Part shown: in pieces, positions 44,513 to 56,512 of the stretch
How the letters are laid out: every line of letters starts with the position of its first letter
Numbering within the stretch: position 1 is the stretch's first letter
The notes under the pieces: model-generated
What the model was told of the DNA's origin: nothing
The model's input: the letters and a program-made list of their open reading frames with translations, nothing else
The model's database searches: none
Position numbers and translations under genes: made by a program
From: Pyrenophora tritici-repentis
Lineage: Eukaryota > Ascomycota > Dothideomycetes > Pleosporales > Pleosporaceae
Direction: 5' to 3'
Assembly: GCF_003171515.1 (NCBI RefSeq)
Contig: NC_089390.1
Location: 2,294,001 to 2,358,000, forward strand
DNA: 64,000 nucleotides

Positions 44513-45738
44513 TGACAGATATGGATAGCGTCGCGCTCTTGTACGTACCGGGAGAATCACTTGTTTGAATAGTGTACATAGCATTGTATCGATCGACGGT
44601 ATAGCTGAAATCAGACTTTGAGTGAATATGGAAATTCAATATATATTGTCTGATGGTCTGGTTCCCTCAGGAAGTAGTTTGAGTTAAGTTGAGTATGTTC
44701 TAGTCAAACGGTGAGAATGGCAAATTGCAGTCTAGAGTTTTCACGAATCAATGTTTCTCTTATGCACTCCACACCATGATGAATGCACTAAGAGTTACTT
44801 CAAGATGCGTTGTAATCGATGAGAAGGATACAAAAACAAGACTCGCGGACTACGGACAGAACAATCGCCGCCGCCACCGTCGCCGCCTCAGCAAAAGACT
44901 GCACGACACATGCTATGCAGTCTCATTGCGTGCAAAGCATAACTTGACATTGCAATAGAAGTCGCAATGTACCCACAGCAACGTGGACGTGCTACCGTCA
45001 TTCATACATGCCGTCTCCTCACCAAACCGTGGAAATGGCTTCCATCTGTGTCTCGTTTTAGGTACAACCAGCACTACATACATTGCATCACGTACCAAGA
45101 AACAACAAAGAAACAGCCCCGCCACTTAACCACCAACACGCGTAAAAAGCGCCGAATGCACCTGCAAAACTTCAGAATAGCAGAGAAAAACGTCTAGACG
45201 AAATAACATGGTGGTGTGAGATTGTGAAAATCCAATAAGAATAAAGATAAGAATTAAATAGACGTGATCATCACGCACCGCCCCATGCTTCGATCTGATT
45301 CGTCCAAACCCGTCCATCGGCTTGACACACGCCTTCCTTGCACATCTCTCTCTGCGGCTCCCTCCTTGCTGGAACACAACAACCAGCTTTCCGCCGACAC
45401 CGCCGACCCGCCGCAACCACGCCATCTAGCCCAACCAACCCACTCCAACCCAGGACCAATTCCATCGCGAAAACTCGTCCACGCCCACCCTTTCCATCAA
45501 TTTTGACGCGATAGAACGCTGCAGCAGGCGCGTGCGACACTTTTGATACCGGTTTCGACGTTATTGCGACGCGTTTCTGGTGTCGTGCTGCGGTGTTGCG
45601 CAACCGAGTTGGTTGGGTGTGCGGTGACTCACACACAACGCAGCCCCCTTCTTTCGCCGCCGCCCGCCGCCCGCTCTGCTTGCTTGCCTGGGGTGCGCGC
45701 TGCACTTGCGACAACCCACATCACGTGCACGACCAACC
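44513..45738. other. Upstream region of EPL1, no gene seen
   Basis: About 1.2 kb between two plus-strand genes. Overlapping short frames on both strands at about 45250-45990 are GC-rich shadows of the EPL1 leader and first exon. No RNA gene recognised. Confidence 0.5.
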
Positions 45739-47704
45739 ATGACGGCGCGTGCGACAGGACAGCGCTTTCGCCAGCGCAAATTATCTACTAAACAGAATTT
45801 GCCAGTTGTGCGCGAGCACGAGGTTGAGCAGCTTGCTGATGACGATGCCTCGCGCCACATTCCCAAAGTCGAGACGGGTGTTGAGAAGGGCGAGGAGATT
45901 GTAAGTTGCGCTAGCCTGCTTTTGGACACATACAATCGTCCAGAGTCCTTGTTCAATCCAACGCATGCAGATGCGATGCACGTCGTCGCCATGCCTTGCC
46001 TTGATCCGTCCTTTTCTTTTTCTTCTTACCTCTGGTCCCTCTTTTCACAGATACTAATGCCGTCTGTAGGAGCATCATTTACAGGCCGTCATCTCTGCCG
46101 CTCAGGCAGCAGCACAGGGCTCAACTGGTGGGAAGATAGCCCAGCTCTATATCCCAACCCCGGATGCTGTCGCAAGTAATCTGCAGTATGAAGATGTTTA
46201 TCCAAAACGTTTCACTCAGCCTGCAACCTACATCCGGTTCTCGTCGACTGTTGAAGATACGTCCGGCTGTCCCTATTGCATGACCAGTGATGATGTCGCC
46301 TTTCTCAAGTCTTACAACCAGAAGCGGAGCAAGAACAATCAGTGCTCTGAAGACGAGTTCGAGGAAGTCGTCTACTTCTTTGAGGAGACGACAGCCACTA
46401 AGCAGCCTTATGCTGCTGTCGACAAGTCGCCTGTGCTTGCGTTTGAAGAGCTCGAGGCAGAGTTCGACGAGACTGTAAGCTTGTCGGCGCGTCGCCATGC
46501 GAGAGAGATATACCATCACTGGAAAAACCAGCGTTTACTCAAAGGCAATCGTCCACTGTTGCCATCGTTGAAGTTCGAGACGAACCTCGAGACCGATGAT
46601 GCCGATCCATATGTCTGCTTCCGCCGTCGCGAGGTCCGCCAGGTCCGAAAAACGCGCGGGCGCGACGCTCAAGTGACCGAGAAGTTGAAGAAGCTGAGAA
46701 AGGAACTCGAGGAAGCAAGAATGCTAATGCAGCAAGTCAAGCGACGAGAAGCCATGATCAAAGACCAGCTTGCCACTGACAAGACCATCTTTGAACAGCG
46801 ACATACTGTCAAGGAGCTCAAGCGGAAGCTTGGTATCAAGGGTGATGATGATGAGTTACTCATCACTCAAAAGGTATGTTGCCGTACTACACCTGTAACA
46901 GCTGTGGGGATTACTAACGTATCACAGCCCGCACCCAAACCAAAGAGAGCGGTTGATGTGGAGCGGCAACGCCAGACTTTGCCCGGTATGAAGCCAACGA
47001 GCACTCGTCCAGACGGGCGTCTTGTGGATGGCGATATTGTCTACCTCGAGGAGCAGCAAGCTAAGCGGACCGAGGCAATCGACAGCTTCATCGAAGATAA
47101 CCTTGTCAAGCACCAGAAATGGAATGTTGGCTGGGTCGACGCAACATGGCGGCCCATCACCCCGCCCCTGGAACCAGCTGCCGCGAAGTCAGACTTCCGT
47201 ACAGTGTTCACGGAGAGTCAGCTTCCCACACCTCCTGCATCTGTGTCTGAAGAGGAAGGCGCTGATGCAATGGCAGTGGTGCCGTTGAGCAAACAGCCCG
47301 ACTCGCGGAGAATTGCGCGCATACGCTTCGCTACACCACCTGACGATGTACCATTTCAAGACCAGTCTCGCTACCGACGGAGAATAGGTCGAGGAGGGCG
47401 CATGATGATTGATCGTCGTGGTGTGAAGCGCCAGAAGACCGAACGAGTAGATGACCGTCTAGCAGACCGATGGAGATTTGCCGGTGATAGTAGCGAAGAT
47501 GAACAGACGTATCCCGTTGACTGGACTGACACCCTGCACATCAGGTATCGCATGATGATTGAGCGCCAGGGTGAAAAGACTGCTGCGCAACAGCCCCCGG
47601 CAGCTTCAAATCGTCGGGCGATTGAGGGGCACAATCGGCCGGCGCCCGGTACGTATCACGCCGTAAACCAGCCTGCACCAACAGCTGCGAACGCCGGCAA
47701 GTAA
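45739..47704 (+). CDS. EPL1: Enhancer of polycomb-like protein, NuA4 subunit
   Basis: Three exons: 45739-45900, 46070-46873 and 46928-47704, closing to 580 residues. The start MTARATGQRFRQRKLSTKQ is the usual basic EPL1 N-terminus, followed by HIPKVETGVEKGEEI|EHHLQAVISAAQ across the 169-nt first intron. The EPcA region continues with YIPTPDAV, GCPYCMTSDDVAFLKSYN and DEFEEVVYFFEE. Later come YHHWKNQRLLKGNRPLLPSL and PYVCFRRREVRQVRKTRGRD, a coiled coil, and a C-terminal disordered part. EPL1 bridges the Esa1 acetyltransferase module to nucleosomes in NuA4/piccolo NuA4, which acetylates H4 and H2A. The 54-nt second intron has branch CTAAC and acceptor CACAG. It is convergent with the RKM4-type gene. 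Confidence 0.95.
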
Positions 47705-48089
47705 TCGCTGCGGTCCCAACTCTTCTTTTAGCCCTCTTTATTACAAGTTGTAGTGTGGTGGTGTTGGCCGACAAGTTATACCCTTTTCTTTTTTATTCGC
47801 ACGGAAGGATCCAGAGATCTACAAAGTTATGTACAATAAGCTCGTATACTAGGGGAGGAGTGGTTAGTTGGGCGGCTAGCCGATGGCGTGTGTGGTCTGT
47901 TTAGAGCGCAAATTAGCAAGTCGAAATTTCAGAAACTTGAAATAGACGCTGGGTTGAGTGCTGCGAGGGCTCCGCCTGGCGAAAAAAAAAATCTTAAAAC
48001 TTACTTGAATGACCTGCTCGTCCTCTGGAAGGAAAGCGCCGACGTGTGGCTATAGGTTGGCTGGTGGACAAGTTCCCCAGGATTCTTCT
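47705..48089. other. Convergent 3' region between EPL1 and RKM4-type gene
   Basis: 385 bases between two stop codons facing each other; it must contain both polyadenylation regions. A nine-A run lies near 47980. Nothing else seen. Confidence 0.55.
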
Positions 48090-49616
48090 TCACGTTCGGT
48101 GCTTCTTTCCTGTACCACCCATCTCCACATCACCCTCCTCGTCTACTTCTCTTGACCTCTTCATTGTCGCCCCACTATCTCTTGCCATCTTTTCCGCCAG
48201 CGCTTCTTCCGCCTGAATCAAAAGCTTCTTCTCTCCAATGCGCACAGCCTTTGCCATGGCACACCGGCGCTGCTCAATCGTCGTCGTACCAACAGGAGGC
48301 ACCTCCTCGTGCATCTGCAAGTCTTGCTCTAATGTAGTAGTATACTGCGCAATCCTCGCCTGCAATATCTTATGCAACATGCCTGCTCCTTGTCCCGTAA
48401 TCTTCTCCGGTTTCGGCAACTTTCCCTTGCTCTTCAGACGCTCAAAGTCCTCATTGGAAAGGAGCATGCTCTCAACCAGAACGACAAGCTCAGGCGATAG
48501 GCTCTCCTGTAGTGTGAAAGGGGTGCTGGAAGCGATATCGTAGCCAGTATCCAGCACCTCTTGCTCATCTAGATACTCCAATCTGTTCTCTTGCCATACA
48601 CCCTCATGTACAAGGATCTCGCTGACAAGGTCTGTGGGGATTTCGACCACATCGTACTGCGCATAGTTGTCCGTGACGTAGCCGTACCGCCGCAGCAAGT
48701 CGCTCCTCGGGAGAGGACCATAGTCGTTGAATATTTCTTCCCCTGCCTGGATGGGCTTTAGAGCCTTCATCTCAAGACAGTCCTTTTCGTAGAACAGTCG
48801 AGCGTTGCAGCGGTCGGCGTCAGCGTTCAGCATATCGGCCAAGGGAACCATGCCTTTGGGAAGGGCAGCGTCTTCTTCTTCCTCAGCGAAGCCCTCTTCG
48901 TCCACCTCTTTAGTAGGTGTAGCGGGCTCCACGTCGAACGCGTAGGCCATGATAAGGCTGCCCATTTTATGCATCAACTCGAGGTTCTCGAGACTGCGCA
49001 TTTCCTTGGCTTTGTCCTTTGCTCTCTCATCTCCGCTAAACACTATGTCTGCAAACTCCTCGATCACTGGCAATAACTGCTCGAGAAAGGCTTCATCGGC
49101 GCTTTCTTTGCCGACCTTGCCGACCACAGCACTGGCCTGCAGCTCTGCTAGCTCGTCTTCGGTCCAGAACATGAGCGTGTTGAACTCGGTCGGCAAAACG
49201 GCGAAGTAGGGGGCCCAGTTTGACGCAGAACCGTTGTGATACTCATAGAGCATGACGAGGATAAGGGAGAGCCAAGGGCCGAGGAGCGAAAGGGTAGCGG
49301 CGGGGATCTCGGTGGAAAGGATACTGTTTTCCACGCTGAGAATAGAGGCGCGGGGTATACGAAAGAGAAGCTCGTGCTCGGCAATATCCTGACTGGCAAC
49401 TGTGAATTATCAGCCATTTTTCTGAGGCTTGTTTGCAGTACGAGTGGCGGGGGGTGGGGTTTGACGTCTCTGCGAACGGGTGTGGAATCACTCACCAACG
49501 CCCCTCCCAGCATCTTTATTCCTCAGATCCTCCAATTTAATCTTTGGGCTGATTTCCGCACCAGATTGTCGCAGCCATGCTAGGAAGGCCTGGCTGGCGC
49601 TGTCGAAGTCAGCCAT
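48090..49616 (-). CDS. RKM4: Ribosomal lysine methyltransferase, SET domain (RKM4/SETD6-like)
   Basis: Two exons, 49496-49616 and 48090-49399 (96-nt intron), closing to 476 residues. Exon 1 reads MADFDSASQAFLAWLRQSG and EDLRNKDAGRGV, the start of the SET fold; exon 2 continues VASQDIAEHELLFRIPR. The acidic insert EEEEDA sits inside the split SET domain, followed by PLADMLNADADRCNARLFYE, AGEEIFNDYGPLPRSDLLRR and YGYV, which form the AdoMet and lysine-binding core. The C-terminal Rubisco-LSMT-like substrate-binding half ends in a basic KRSREVDEEGDVEMGGTGKK tail. Yeast Rkm4 monomethylates ribosomal protein L42. The gene is divergent from KAE1, 547 bp apart, and convergent with EPL1. Confidence 0.88.
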
Positions 49617-50163
49617 GCGCAGAGTGTTTTGTGTTTTGTGATGTAGGATGGAGGTTTGGTGGTGGATATTTCGGTGAATTATTATTTAGCGGTTGGGAAC
49701 CGAGGCTGCGCTTGTGGTCCGAGCGGAGTGATAGTTATGTGCCGGGGTGAAGACACCGTACTTTCTACGGGGAGTGTTCGAGAGAGATGGTGGATCCCTT
49801 AAATAAACAGCTCGAGAATACGCGATAATGAGTTTTGGTTCAGGGCGGAGCAGGTAGCTCGTCTTGTGCGAAGTGCGACAATGTGGTTAGATGGACGCAG
49901 ACTCACGTCGATGACGTCTTACTTCGAGACTCTTATGCAGTCGTTTCAAACAATATCCCATCTAACAACAGCATCTGTATGACCGCAAGAATAGCTTCAG
50001 TCATGCAGACACGACCCTCTAGTCGACTGATTGCAGTTGCCAAGCGTGATGGCTGCAGCCCTATGATGCATGTCAGATCCTTATCGCGACGATAACATTT
50101 TCCAACGTCACCCCGCATCGCTGCACGCGACACCCTCAATTGCATGTCGCAGAAGCAGCCGCC
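49617..50163. promoter_or_regulatory. Divergent promoter of RKM4-type gene and KAE1
   Basis: 547 bp between divergent start codons of two translation-related genes. No defined factor site is claimed. Confidence 0.5.
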
Positions 50164-51275
50164 ATGATTGCCATAGGACTTGAAGGAAGTGCCAACAAGA
50201 TAGGCGTTGGCGTGATATCGCATCCGGGGCCGAACAAGCCGCCCATCATCCTCGCGAATTTACGGCACACGTATATTTCCCCCGCTGGAGAGGGTTTCTT
50301 GCCAAAGGATACTGCCATACATCACCGAGCATGGGTCGTGAGACTAATCAAACAGGCTGTGAAGCAAGCCGGTGTCAAGATTGAGGAAATTGATTGTATC
50401 TGCTACACCAAGGGGCCAGGAATGGGTGCGCCACTCCAGAGCGTTGCGTTGGCGGCAAGAACTATCGCCTTACTATGGGGGAAACCAATGGTTGGCGTGA
50501 ATCATTGCGTTGGGCGTCAGTATAACTGGTCATTTGATATAGAAGAAAAAGCTGAATGATGATAGACATCGAGATGGGTCGCTCAATAACGCGCGCCGAT
50601 AACCCCGTTGTCCTCTACGTGTCCGGTGGAAACACACAAGTCATCGCCTACTCCGCTCAGCGCTATCGTATATTCGGCGAGACGTTGGATATTGCCATAG
50701 GAAACTGCATAGATCGATTTGCTCGCACACTCATGATACCCAACGACCCCTTTCCGGGATACAACGTTGAGCAACTGGCTAAAAAAGGGAAAAACCTTGT
50801 TGATCTACCATATGGAGTGAAGGGCATGGATGCCAGCTTCTCGGGTATATTGGCTGCTGCGGACCTCCTTGCACGCGGATTGGACGAATCACTGCCGGAT
50901 GCCAAACGACTGAAGACTGAAGACGGCGAGCTAGTGACAAGAGAGGATATGTGTTTTTCTCTGCAAGAGACCATTTTCGCCATGTTGGTGGAAATCACAG
51001 AGCGCGCCATGGCGCACGTTGGATCCCAACAAGTGTTGGTTGTGGGTGGTGTAGGTTCAAACATGCGATTACAGCAGATGATGGGAATGATGGCAAGGGA
51101 CAGGGGTGGCAATGTGTTTGCGACTGACGAGATGTTCTGTATTGACAACGGCATCATGATTGCGCACGCAGGTCTGTTGGAGTATGGAACAGGCATCAAG
51201 ACTGAGCTGAAAGATACCACATGCACGCAGCGTTTCAGAACGGATGAGGTCTTTGTTGGGTGGAGGACTGACTGA
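50164..51275 (+). CDS. KAE1: KAE1, tRNA N6-threonylcarbamoyladenosine transferase (KEOPS)
   Basis: Two exons, 50164-50515 and 50566-51275 (50-nt intron, GTCAGT...GATAG), closing to 353 residues. The start [16 protein letters not shown] is at 50164. Hallmarks are [50 protein letters not shown] with the H-x3-H metal site, [42 protein letters not shown] and [15 protein letters not shown] with [10 protein letters not shown]. The second metal-site His is encoded by a codon split by the intron (C|AC). In the KEOPS complex with Bud32, Cgi121 and Pcc1, KAE1 makes t6A at position 37 of ANN-decoding tRNAs. The short cytosolic form, without a mitochondrial extension, is encoded. Confidence 0.96.
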
Positions 51276-51609
51276 GGTACGCTTTCTTTCAATATGATAC
51301 CCAGGCTGAGATTCCAATCACCTTTTTTTAATCGTTATCAATTCTTAGCGTATGCAGTGAGAGAACCTGCGCTCGAGCTCTTCCCATGTGCTTGAACATT
51401 GCGCACAGACTCATTCTACATATGTATGACCACACACTTTGCGCCCTCTTGTCCTGCTCTATAGTTCATATCGAACCACTAAAGATTTCCAGCTGTAAAC
51501 GCATCAAGAGTGTTCACAACATTTCGGAAGAGCCCAGTTTATCAAATTCGCCTTGCGCCCAGGAACGCCGTCGACTCGGGAACCATCCACTGAATTGAAT
51601 ACTACGACC
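51276..51609. other. Intergenic spacer, no gene seen
   Basis: About 330 bases containing the KAE1 3' region. No RNA gene recognised. Confidence 0.5.
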
Positions 51610-52025
51610 ATGGTTGGCAACCGAAAGCACAGAATGGAGATGTTCGCCCCTGTTATGTCTTCCAAGTCCGTTGCTGCCACCATATCTATGCGCGCTTCTC
51701 CCACTCGTCACGTAAGTCCCTCTAGACATGTTTACCGTCAACCCACGAGAGGTTCGATACTAATCAGGATAAAAGACATGGAGAGTGCCCATAAACATGC
51801 GAATTGATGTCTGAAAAAAGCGCAATGTGGGTTGTAAGACTTACCTGTAACGAGCAATACGCAAAAGAGGTTGCGGCGCGAAAGGTTGCTGAAGCGCGCG
51901 CCGATGCAGTTGATGTCGAGAACTCGAAGCTACTTACGATGATCGATCGTCAAACCGGTACTATCACAGAGCTGCAGAACGAACTCAGCAAGGCCATCGA
52001 ATCTCTCGAGACGCTTCGTGAGTAG
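51610..52025 (+). CDS. Possible small coiled-coil protein, exon structure uncertain
   Basis: Two segments look coding: 51610-51711 from ATG (MVGNRKHRMEMF...ASPTRH) ending at a strong GTAAGT donor, and about 51840-52025 reading an Ala/Glu/Lys-rich coiled coil (EQYAKEVAARKVAEARADAV, then TITELQNELSKAIESLETL) to a TAG. Acceptor TACTAATCAG follows the donor, but the exon it opens needs a weak second donor (GAGAGTGCCC) to join the coiled coil in frame. The coiled coil could alternatively be read alone from the ATG at 51807 (72 residues). I do not recognise it. The two parts may be one three-exon gene or a relic. Confidence 0.4.
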
Positions 52026-53402
52026 CACCTCACTATTCGTGGCAGCCCGTACACACAACGATGTAACAGAAAAACAGTTTCACTTGCCCGATTAATATAC
52101 CTGATATCCGCTGAACGATCACATGAACGCATTATGGACCTAGGGAGTGTATAGGATTTCCGGGCATGCGGCGCTTAAGGAAGGAATACTCATAGTAGCC
52201 CAAAACCATTTGTCTGCATCCGCACGATAATCTTTACATCATGACAATTGTCTATCTACTAAGAAAGATAGTTAATGGTGAGCCAGTGGTTATTTACCTC
52301 TAGGGCGATGCGAAAGTCATCACTGCTATAAGCAAATAGTGGACGAGCTTTTAGAGGTCTATTATCGGAAAACGAAACTCTTAATGTATGACTAGTGTAT
52401 TAGGCAGGTCCCTACTATTCTAGCTCTCCCTTCGATTATGAGAGGTGTTTTACTAGGCAACTGTGTTAGGTACATCGAGCTTTTCGATCCATCTAACTAC
52501 ACCCACTTGGATATGCCGGAGACTCCTCTAAATAGAATGCTTGCTATTGACCGGTACAAAGTGCCAAAATATGCTATAGAGCTCTGTTGTGATTTGTCTG
52601 GTCTACTAGAAACCGTCAACGACTGTTGCAAAATTCATATACGTTTCACAATATTAGTTGAATCCGCCGAAAGAGATGTCTGCCACTGTATGCTTAACGT
52701 ATGCCCAGTCTGTTTCGACTAATGCCCAAGCTCCTCCAGCGAGGCAGTGTGATAAACTTTGGTAACGGCCCGTTGATGTCTACCGTGAATCCAACTGCTC
52801 TATGTAGGGTTTTTGGTTAACTAATTGGAGATTGTGCTGTAGTAAGTAGAATGAGTGCTATGAGATTGATAAGAGTAGTTATATCCAGCTAACTTATTCT
52901 TAGGCGCAAGGTTACTGTGAGGGAAGGTCGAACTATCTAATAGGCATTTCTGATGCGAGGTGGGTGATGTCGACGCTGTCGCCATCAGCAGAGCCGAAAA
53001 AGCATAATTGCCGAGGTAGGAAGGCACTACCTAACCCACGACACGTCGTCGATTCTGAGCACATTGCCAGAAGTTCGCAGTCCTTCTATGCTATCTTTAC
53101 AAATTCGCGTACAATTTAATATTTTCTTACAAATTGGAATCAGCTGAGTAAGAGGCTTGGATGACCTGGCGCACAGTGGAGAACGCCTGGACGGCGTACA
53201 GTACATGAGCCTCGACTAGGACGGATTGGTCGCTAGAGGCTGCGGGTCCCAACAGCCGGCATTTTGCTAATGCATCGCTTGCGCCCTGTTGGTAAAGCTT
53301 GGTGGAGGCCTACGCTGACGTTGCTGGACGCCTGGACGCCTCGAAACACTTAAAGACGCGATGATAGCCTTGGGAAATGTCAATTAGCTTTGTGTCAATA
53401 TA
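52026..53402. other. AT-rich intergenic region
   Basis: About 1.4 kb, AT-rich, with many TA steps. One 94-codon frame (52438-52722) has no recognisable content and is not called. The last 200 bases contain GC-rich repeats of CTGGACGCCT type near 53190 and 53330, upstream of the esterase gene. Confidence 0.5.
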
Positions 53403-54410
53403 ATGTTGTGCTTTCACACCCCGTTGCTGCTTGTTGCAGCAGCCAATGCGGTCATTGCGGCTTCGAGTGATGGATGCGGCAAGCCACTACCCGACAAGGT
53501 TCATCTTGATGAGTCTGTAAACCTTTCACTGGAGAGCGACAGCGGTATCACGCCTCGGAAATATCGCCTGCACATCCCCGCATCCTATGATACCAGCAGT
53601 CCAGTGCCGCTTATCTTGTCCTTCCATGGCCGCGGCAAAGATGCCGAATACCAGGAGGCTCTAAGTCAGTTCTCTAATGCGACTTATGGATTCCAGGGAA
53701 TTTCCGTATACCCTGAGGGGATACCGGTGAGCAGCCATTAGTTGAAACGAATATGATGCCACACAGTACTAACATCTCAGAACACGAAAGGAACGCAGCA
53801 ATGGCAAGGCGACCCTGACGCGCCTGCTTCCATCAATGACGTCACCTTTACCCTGGAGCTTCTTGACCACATCCAATCTAGGTACTGTATCGATACCTCG
53901 CGCATCTATGCAACTGGAAAGTCGAATGGTGGGGGATTTACCGGCGTCTTGGCTTGCGATGCTACAGCGACGACGCGCATTGCAGCCTTTGCGCCAGTAT
54001 CCGGCGCCTTCTACCTCGATGCCAACCAACAACCCATGCCTTGCAACCCCAGCCGAAAGCCAATACCACTAATCGACTTCCACGGCTGGCACGATAAAAC
54101 CATCCCCTACGGTGGCGGGATCAACACTCGGGGCAATGCAAATTCCACAAGTATCGTTGCTTACATGGATGATTGGGCAAAGCGTGATGGTTTCGAGGTT
54201 GCGGCGAATACCACGTCGTATCTTTGCAGCGGAAACATGAGGGTCACGAGGTATAGTTGGGATGATGTGGTAATTCATTACAACTACACGAATCTGGAGC
54301 ATGACTGGCCAAGCTCTTTTCCCAACGGCGACACTAAGAATTTGTTAACCTGTAAGGAGGCTGAGGCGACATCTATTATTCTGGAATGGTTCACAAAATG
54401 GACGTTGTGA
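53403..54410 (+). CDS. Secreted feruloyl-esterase-like CE1 hydrolase
   Basis: Two exons, 53403-53726 and 53781-54410 (54-nt intron with TACTAAC branch), closing to 317 residues. An N-terminal signal peptide (MLCFHTPLLLVAAANAVIAA) directs secretion. The alpha/beta-hydrolase parts are VPLILSFHGRGKDAEYQ (oxyanion strand), YATGKSNGGGFTGVLAC with nucleophile S156 in G-x-S-x-G, FHGWHDKTIPYGG with the acid Asp, and NLEHDWPS with the catalytic His. The even spread of Cys (SSDGCGKPLP, RYCIDTS, LACDA, PMPCNPS, YLCSGN, LTCKEA) suggests disulfides as in type-C feruloyl esterases. The family releases ferulic acid from plant-cell-wall arabinoxylan; an acetylxylan or PHB-type substrate is the alternative. 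It points to a plant-associated or saprotrophic life. Confidence 0.87.
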
Positions 54411-54703
54411 ATGTAAGAAGCATTTGGTAGTAATCGCTATCAATTGCTGTTGCTCGGCCATTGCAATAGCAATTTATTTTTATTTTAGGCTCTTAATTCG
54501 TCATATTCTTTCTACAACCTTCTCGCGCTGGTAACGTGAGGTGGAGAACAGTGGCGGTAATCTGTCGCCGTTCCTAGGCAACACCGTTTGCACGTGTGAG
54601 GTAAACACTGGACCCTGAATATACATCTCTGTGGACGCATAGATGATCTAAAACATAACCGCCCAATTCTTCATCTGACATCAACGACAGTCTTACAGAG
54701 AGA

Positions 54704-56512
54704 ATGACTTCACCGGTGCACCCAGGGTATCGGCAGGCCATGGCGTGGACGCCTACGCTCCAATCATATGAAGAGTACCTGCAAACTTCGGCAGCCTACT
54801 ACACAACCTACCGAGGCCTTATCCGCAACCAAGATGGGTCGTTTGGCGGGTTCATCCGCAATCCTCAGCCAGTGCACATGATAGGTGGATACTGGATTTT
54901 TCGATACAAGAAAGACGAGCAACGCGCCCATGCACGCGGCATTTGGGAACCGGAACAGATCCTGATGAAAACCGAGCTAAGCCAGTCAAACTACGAGGAC
55001 ATTGAAATCAGGTGGATGAGAGGATACAACGACCCAAACGCCATCATGGCACTCGCCGGCACCGCATCATGGCACTTGGGCGCCATTAGTGAGATACGTC
55101 ATCTTCTCGGTTGGCCCATGTCGTCCCGAGACCATACCCCCATCTATCCTAGTGGTACAGATGCGCGACTGAAGCGCTACTGGGATGAGAAGTATGCCTT
55201 GCTTCATCCGCAGCTTCTTGTTGCGCCGACACCCATCACGCCGGCGCTTCCTGCAAATAGCTCGGCCCCGGAGTTCCCTCAAACTGCCATATCCACTGGC
55301 TTCCCCAAATCAGTGCCGACGCATGAGCCGGAAGCCGCAAACCATACCGCAACAAGTTCACCACTTGCTTTGGAGGGAGAAGCTAGTAGAACTCTGTCTC
55401 CCACTACCTCAACCTCCAGAAGCGGGCCAGATGATCAGAGTTGTTACCACCAGCCAACTACACACCGAGCTGCCTGGCATGATCAAGTGACTCCCAATGG
55501 GATCCGAGAATCAGTGCGACAAATCTCACCAGCGGATGTTCCTGAGCAGATTGAGTACGAGGATGATTGGGAAACAGATTCTTCGGGCACGTACATTGAA
55601 CGCGAGACGGATGCTCATACGGGGCCAGATGTGCTTGCCGGTGTGCATCCTTCTCTGTGTGAGGGTACTCGTACAAATGCGGATGCTTCTGACTCCACGC
55701 ACCTTCTCACTGAATTCGATGCTCCTACTAACGTGGAAGGTCCGACCAGCGTGAATGCACCTACCCACCAAGACGTTCCTTCCGATACAGATTTACCTTT
55801 CAACGCGACTGCTACTACTGATGCGGAAGCTATTGCCAATGACGCGCATACCGAGGTGGAAGCCCACGTCCACGCGAATGTTTCTGACACGGGTATTGTC
55901 TCTACCAACACGAGCATTGTCACAACTGCAGCTGCTTCTGAAGATTCCACGCCCCCTCCCGACACAAAAGTACCTATGAATGCACAAGTCTGCATTCACG
56001 CAATGGCCCCCACCGACGCAAATATCTCGTCCCATGCGCATGTTCCTACCAGCGCTAAACCTGTTACCGGCGCAAAGATCAATACCGACAATATTTCTGA
56101 GGAACTGCGTACCTACATGGAGGACTTGAAGAATCTACCATGCATGGACTGTGGGAAACTAGACAGTCATACAGTAGACTGTCACCTTGGGAGTAAGTAC
56201 CTACCTATGCACCTATCTGTCTCACGTCGTTAACATCATCACGACCTCAAACCAAAAGACAACCCCACAATACTCGACTACCGCGTCTTGGCGGATGCTG
56301 TTGAGCGTTTTGATCCTGGTCCTTGGAAGGCACATTTTGATCCATTCCCCGCGAGGGAACCGGAGGATACGGCGACGCAGATACGAGGAATGGCGGACAT
56401 CATACGGAATGAGGACAGCTACAGAGACAACGTCGAGCTTCATCATCTGCCAGATCATTTGATGATCATTCTCTGGGCATTTACAGTCTCGGGCCAGGTC
56501 ATCGAGGAATAA
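54704..56512 (+). CDS. Uncharacterised repeat protein with zinc-knuckle-like C-terminus
   Basis: Two exons, 54704-56192 and 56259-56512 (66-nt intron), closing to 580 residues. The N-terminal 170 residues look globular, with SYEEYLQTSAAYYTTYRG, GGYWIFRYKKDEQRAHARG and IRWMRGYNDPNAIMALAG. A long disordered region follows, including about 110 residues of loose six-residue periodicity (APTNVE, GPTSVN, APTHQD, VPSDTD and so on). Near the splice junction is C-M-D-C-x5-H-x3-C-H, which could bind zinc. Exon 2 adds ILDYRVLADAVERFDPGPW and ends with a hydrophobic FTVSGQV. No family is recognised. No signal peptide. Confidence 0.68.

Noticed and set aside
51745..51775. tRNA B-box-like GGTTCGATACT
   Set aside because: No A-box at the right distance and no cloverleaf stems; it overlaps the branch region of a possible intron.
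52438..52722. 94-codon plus-strand frame in AT-rich DNA
   Set aside because: No recognisable motif; could be a relic but evidence is too thin to call.
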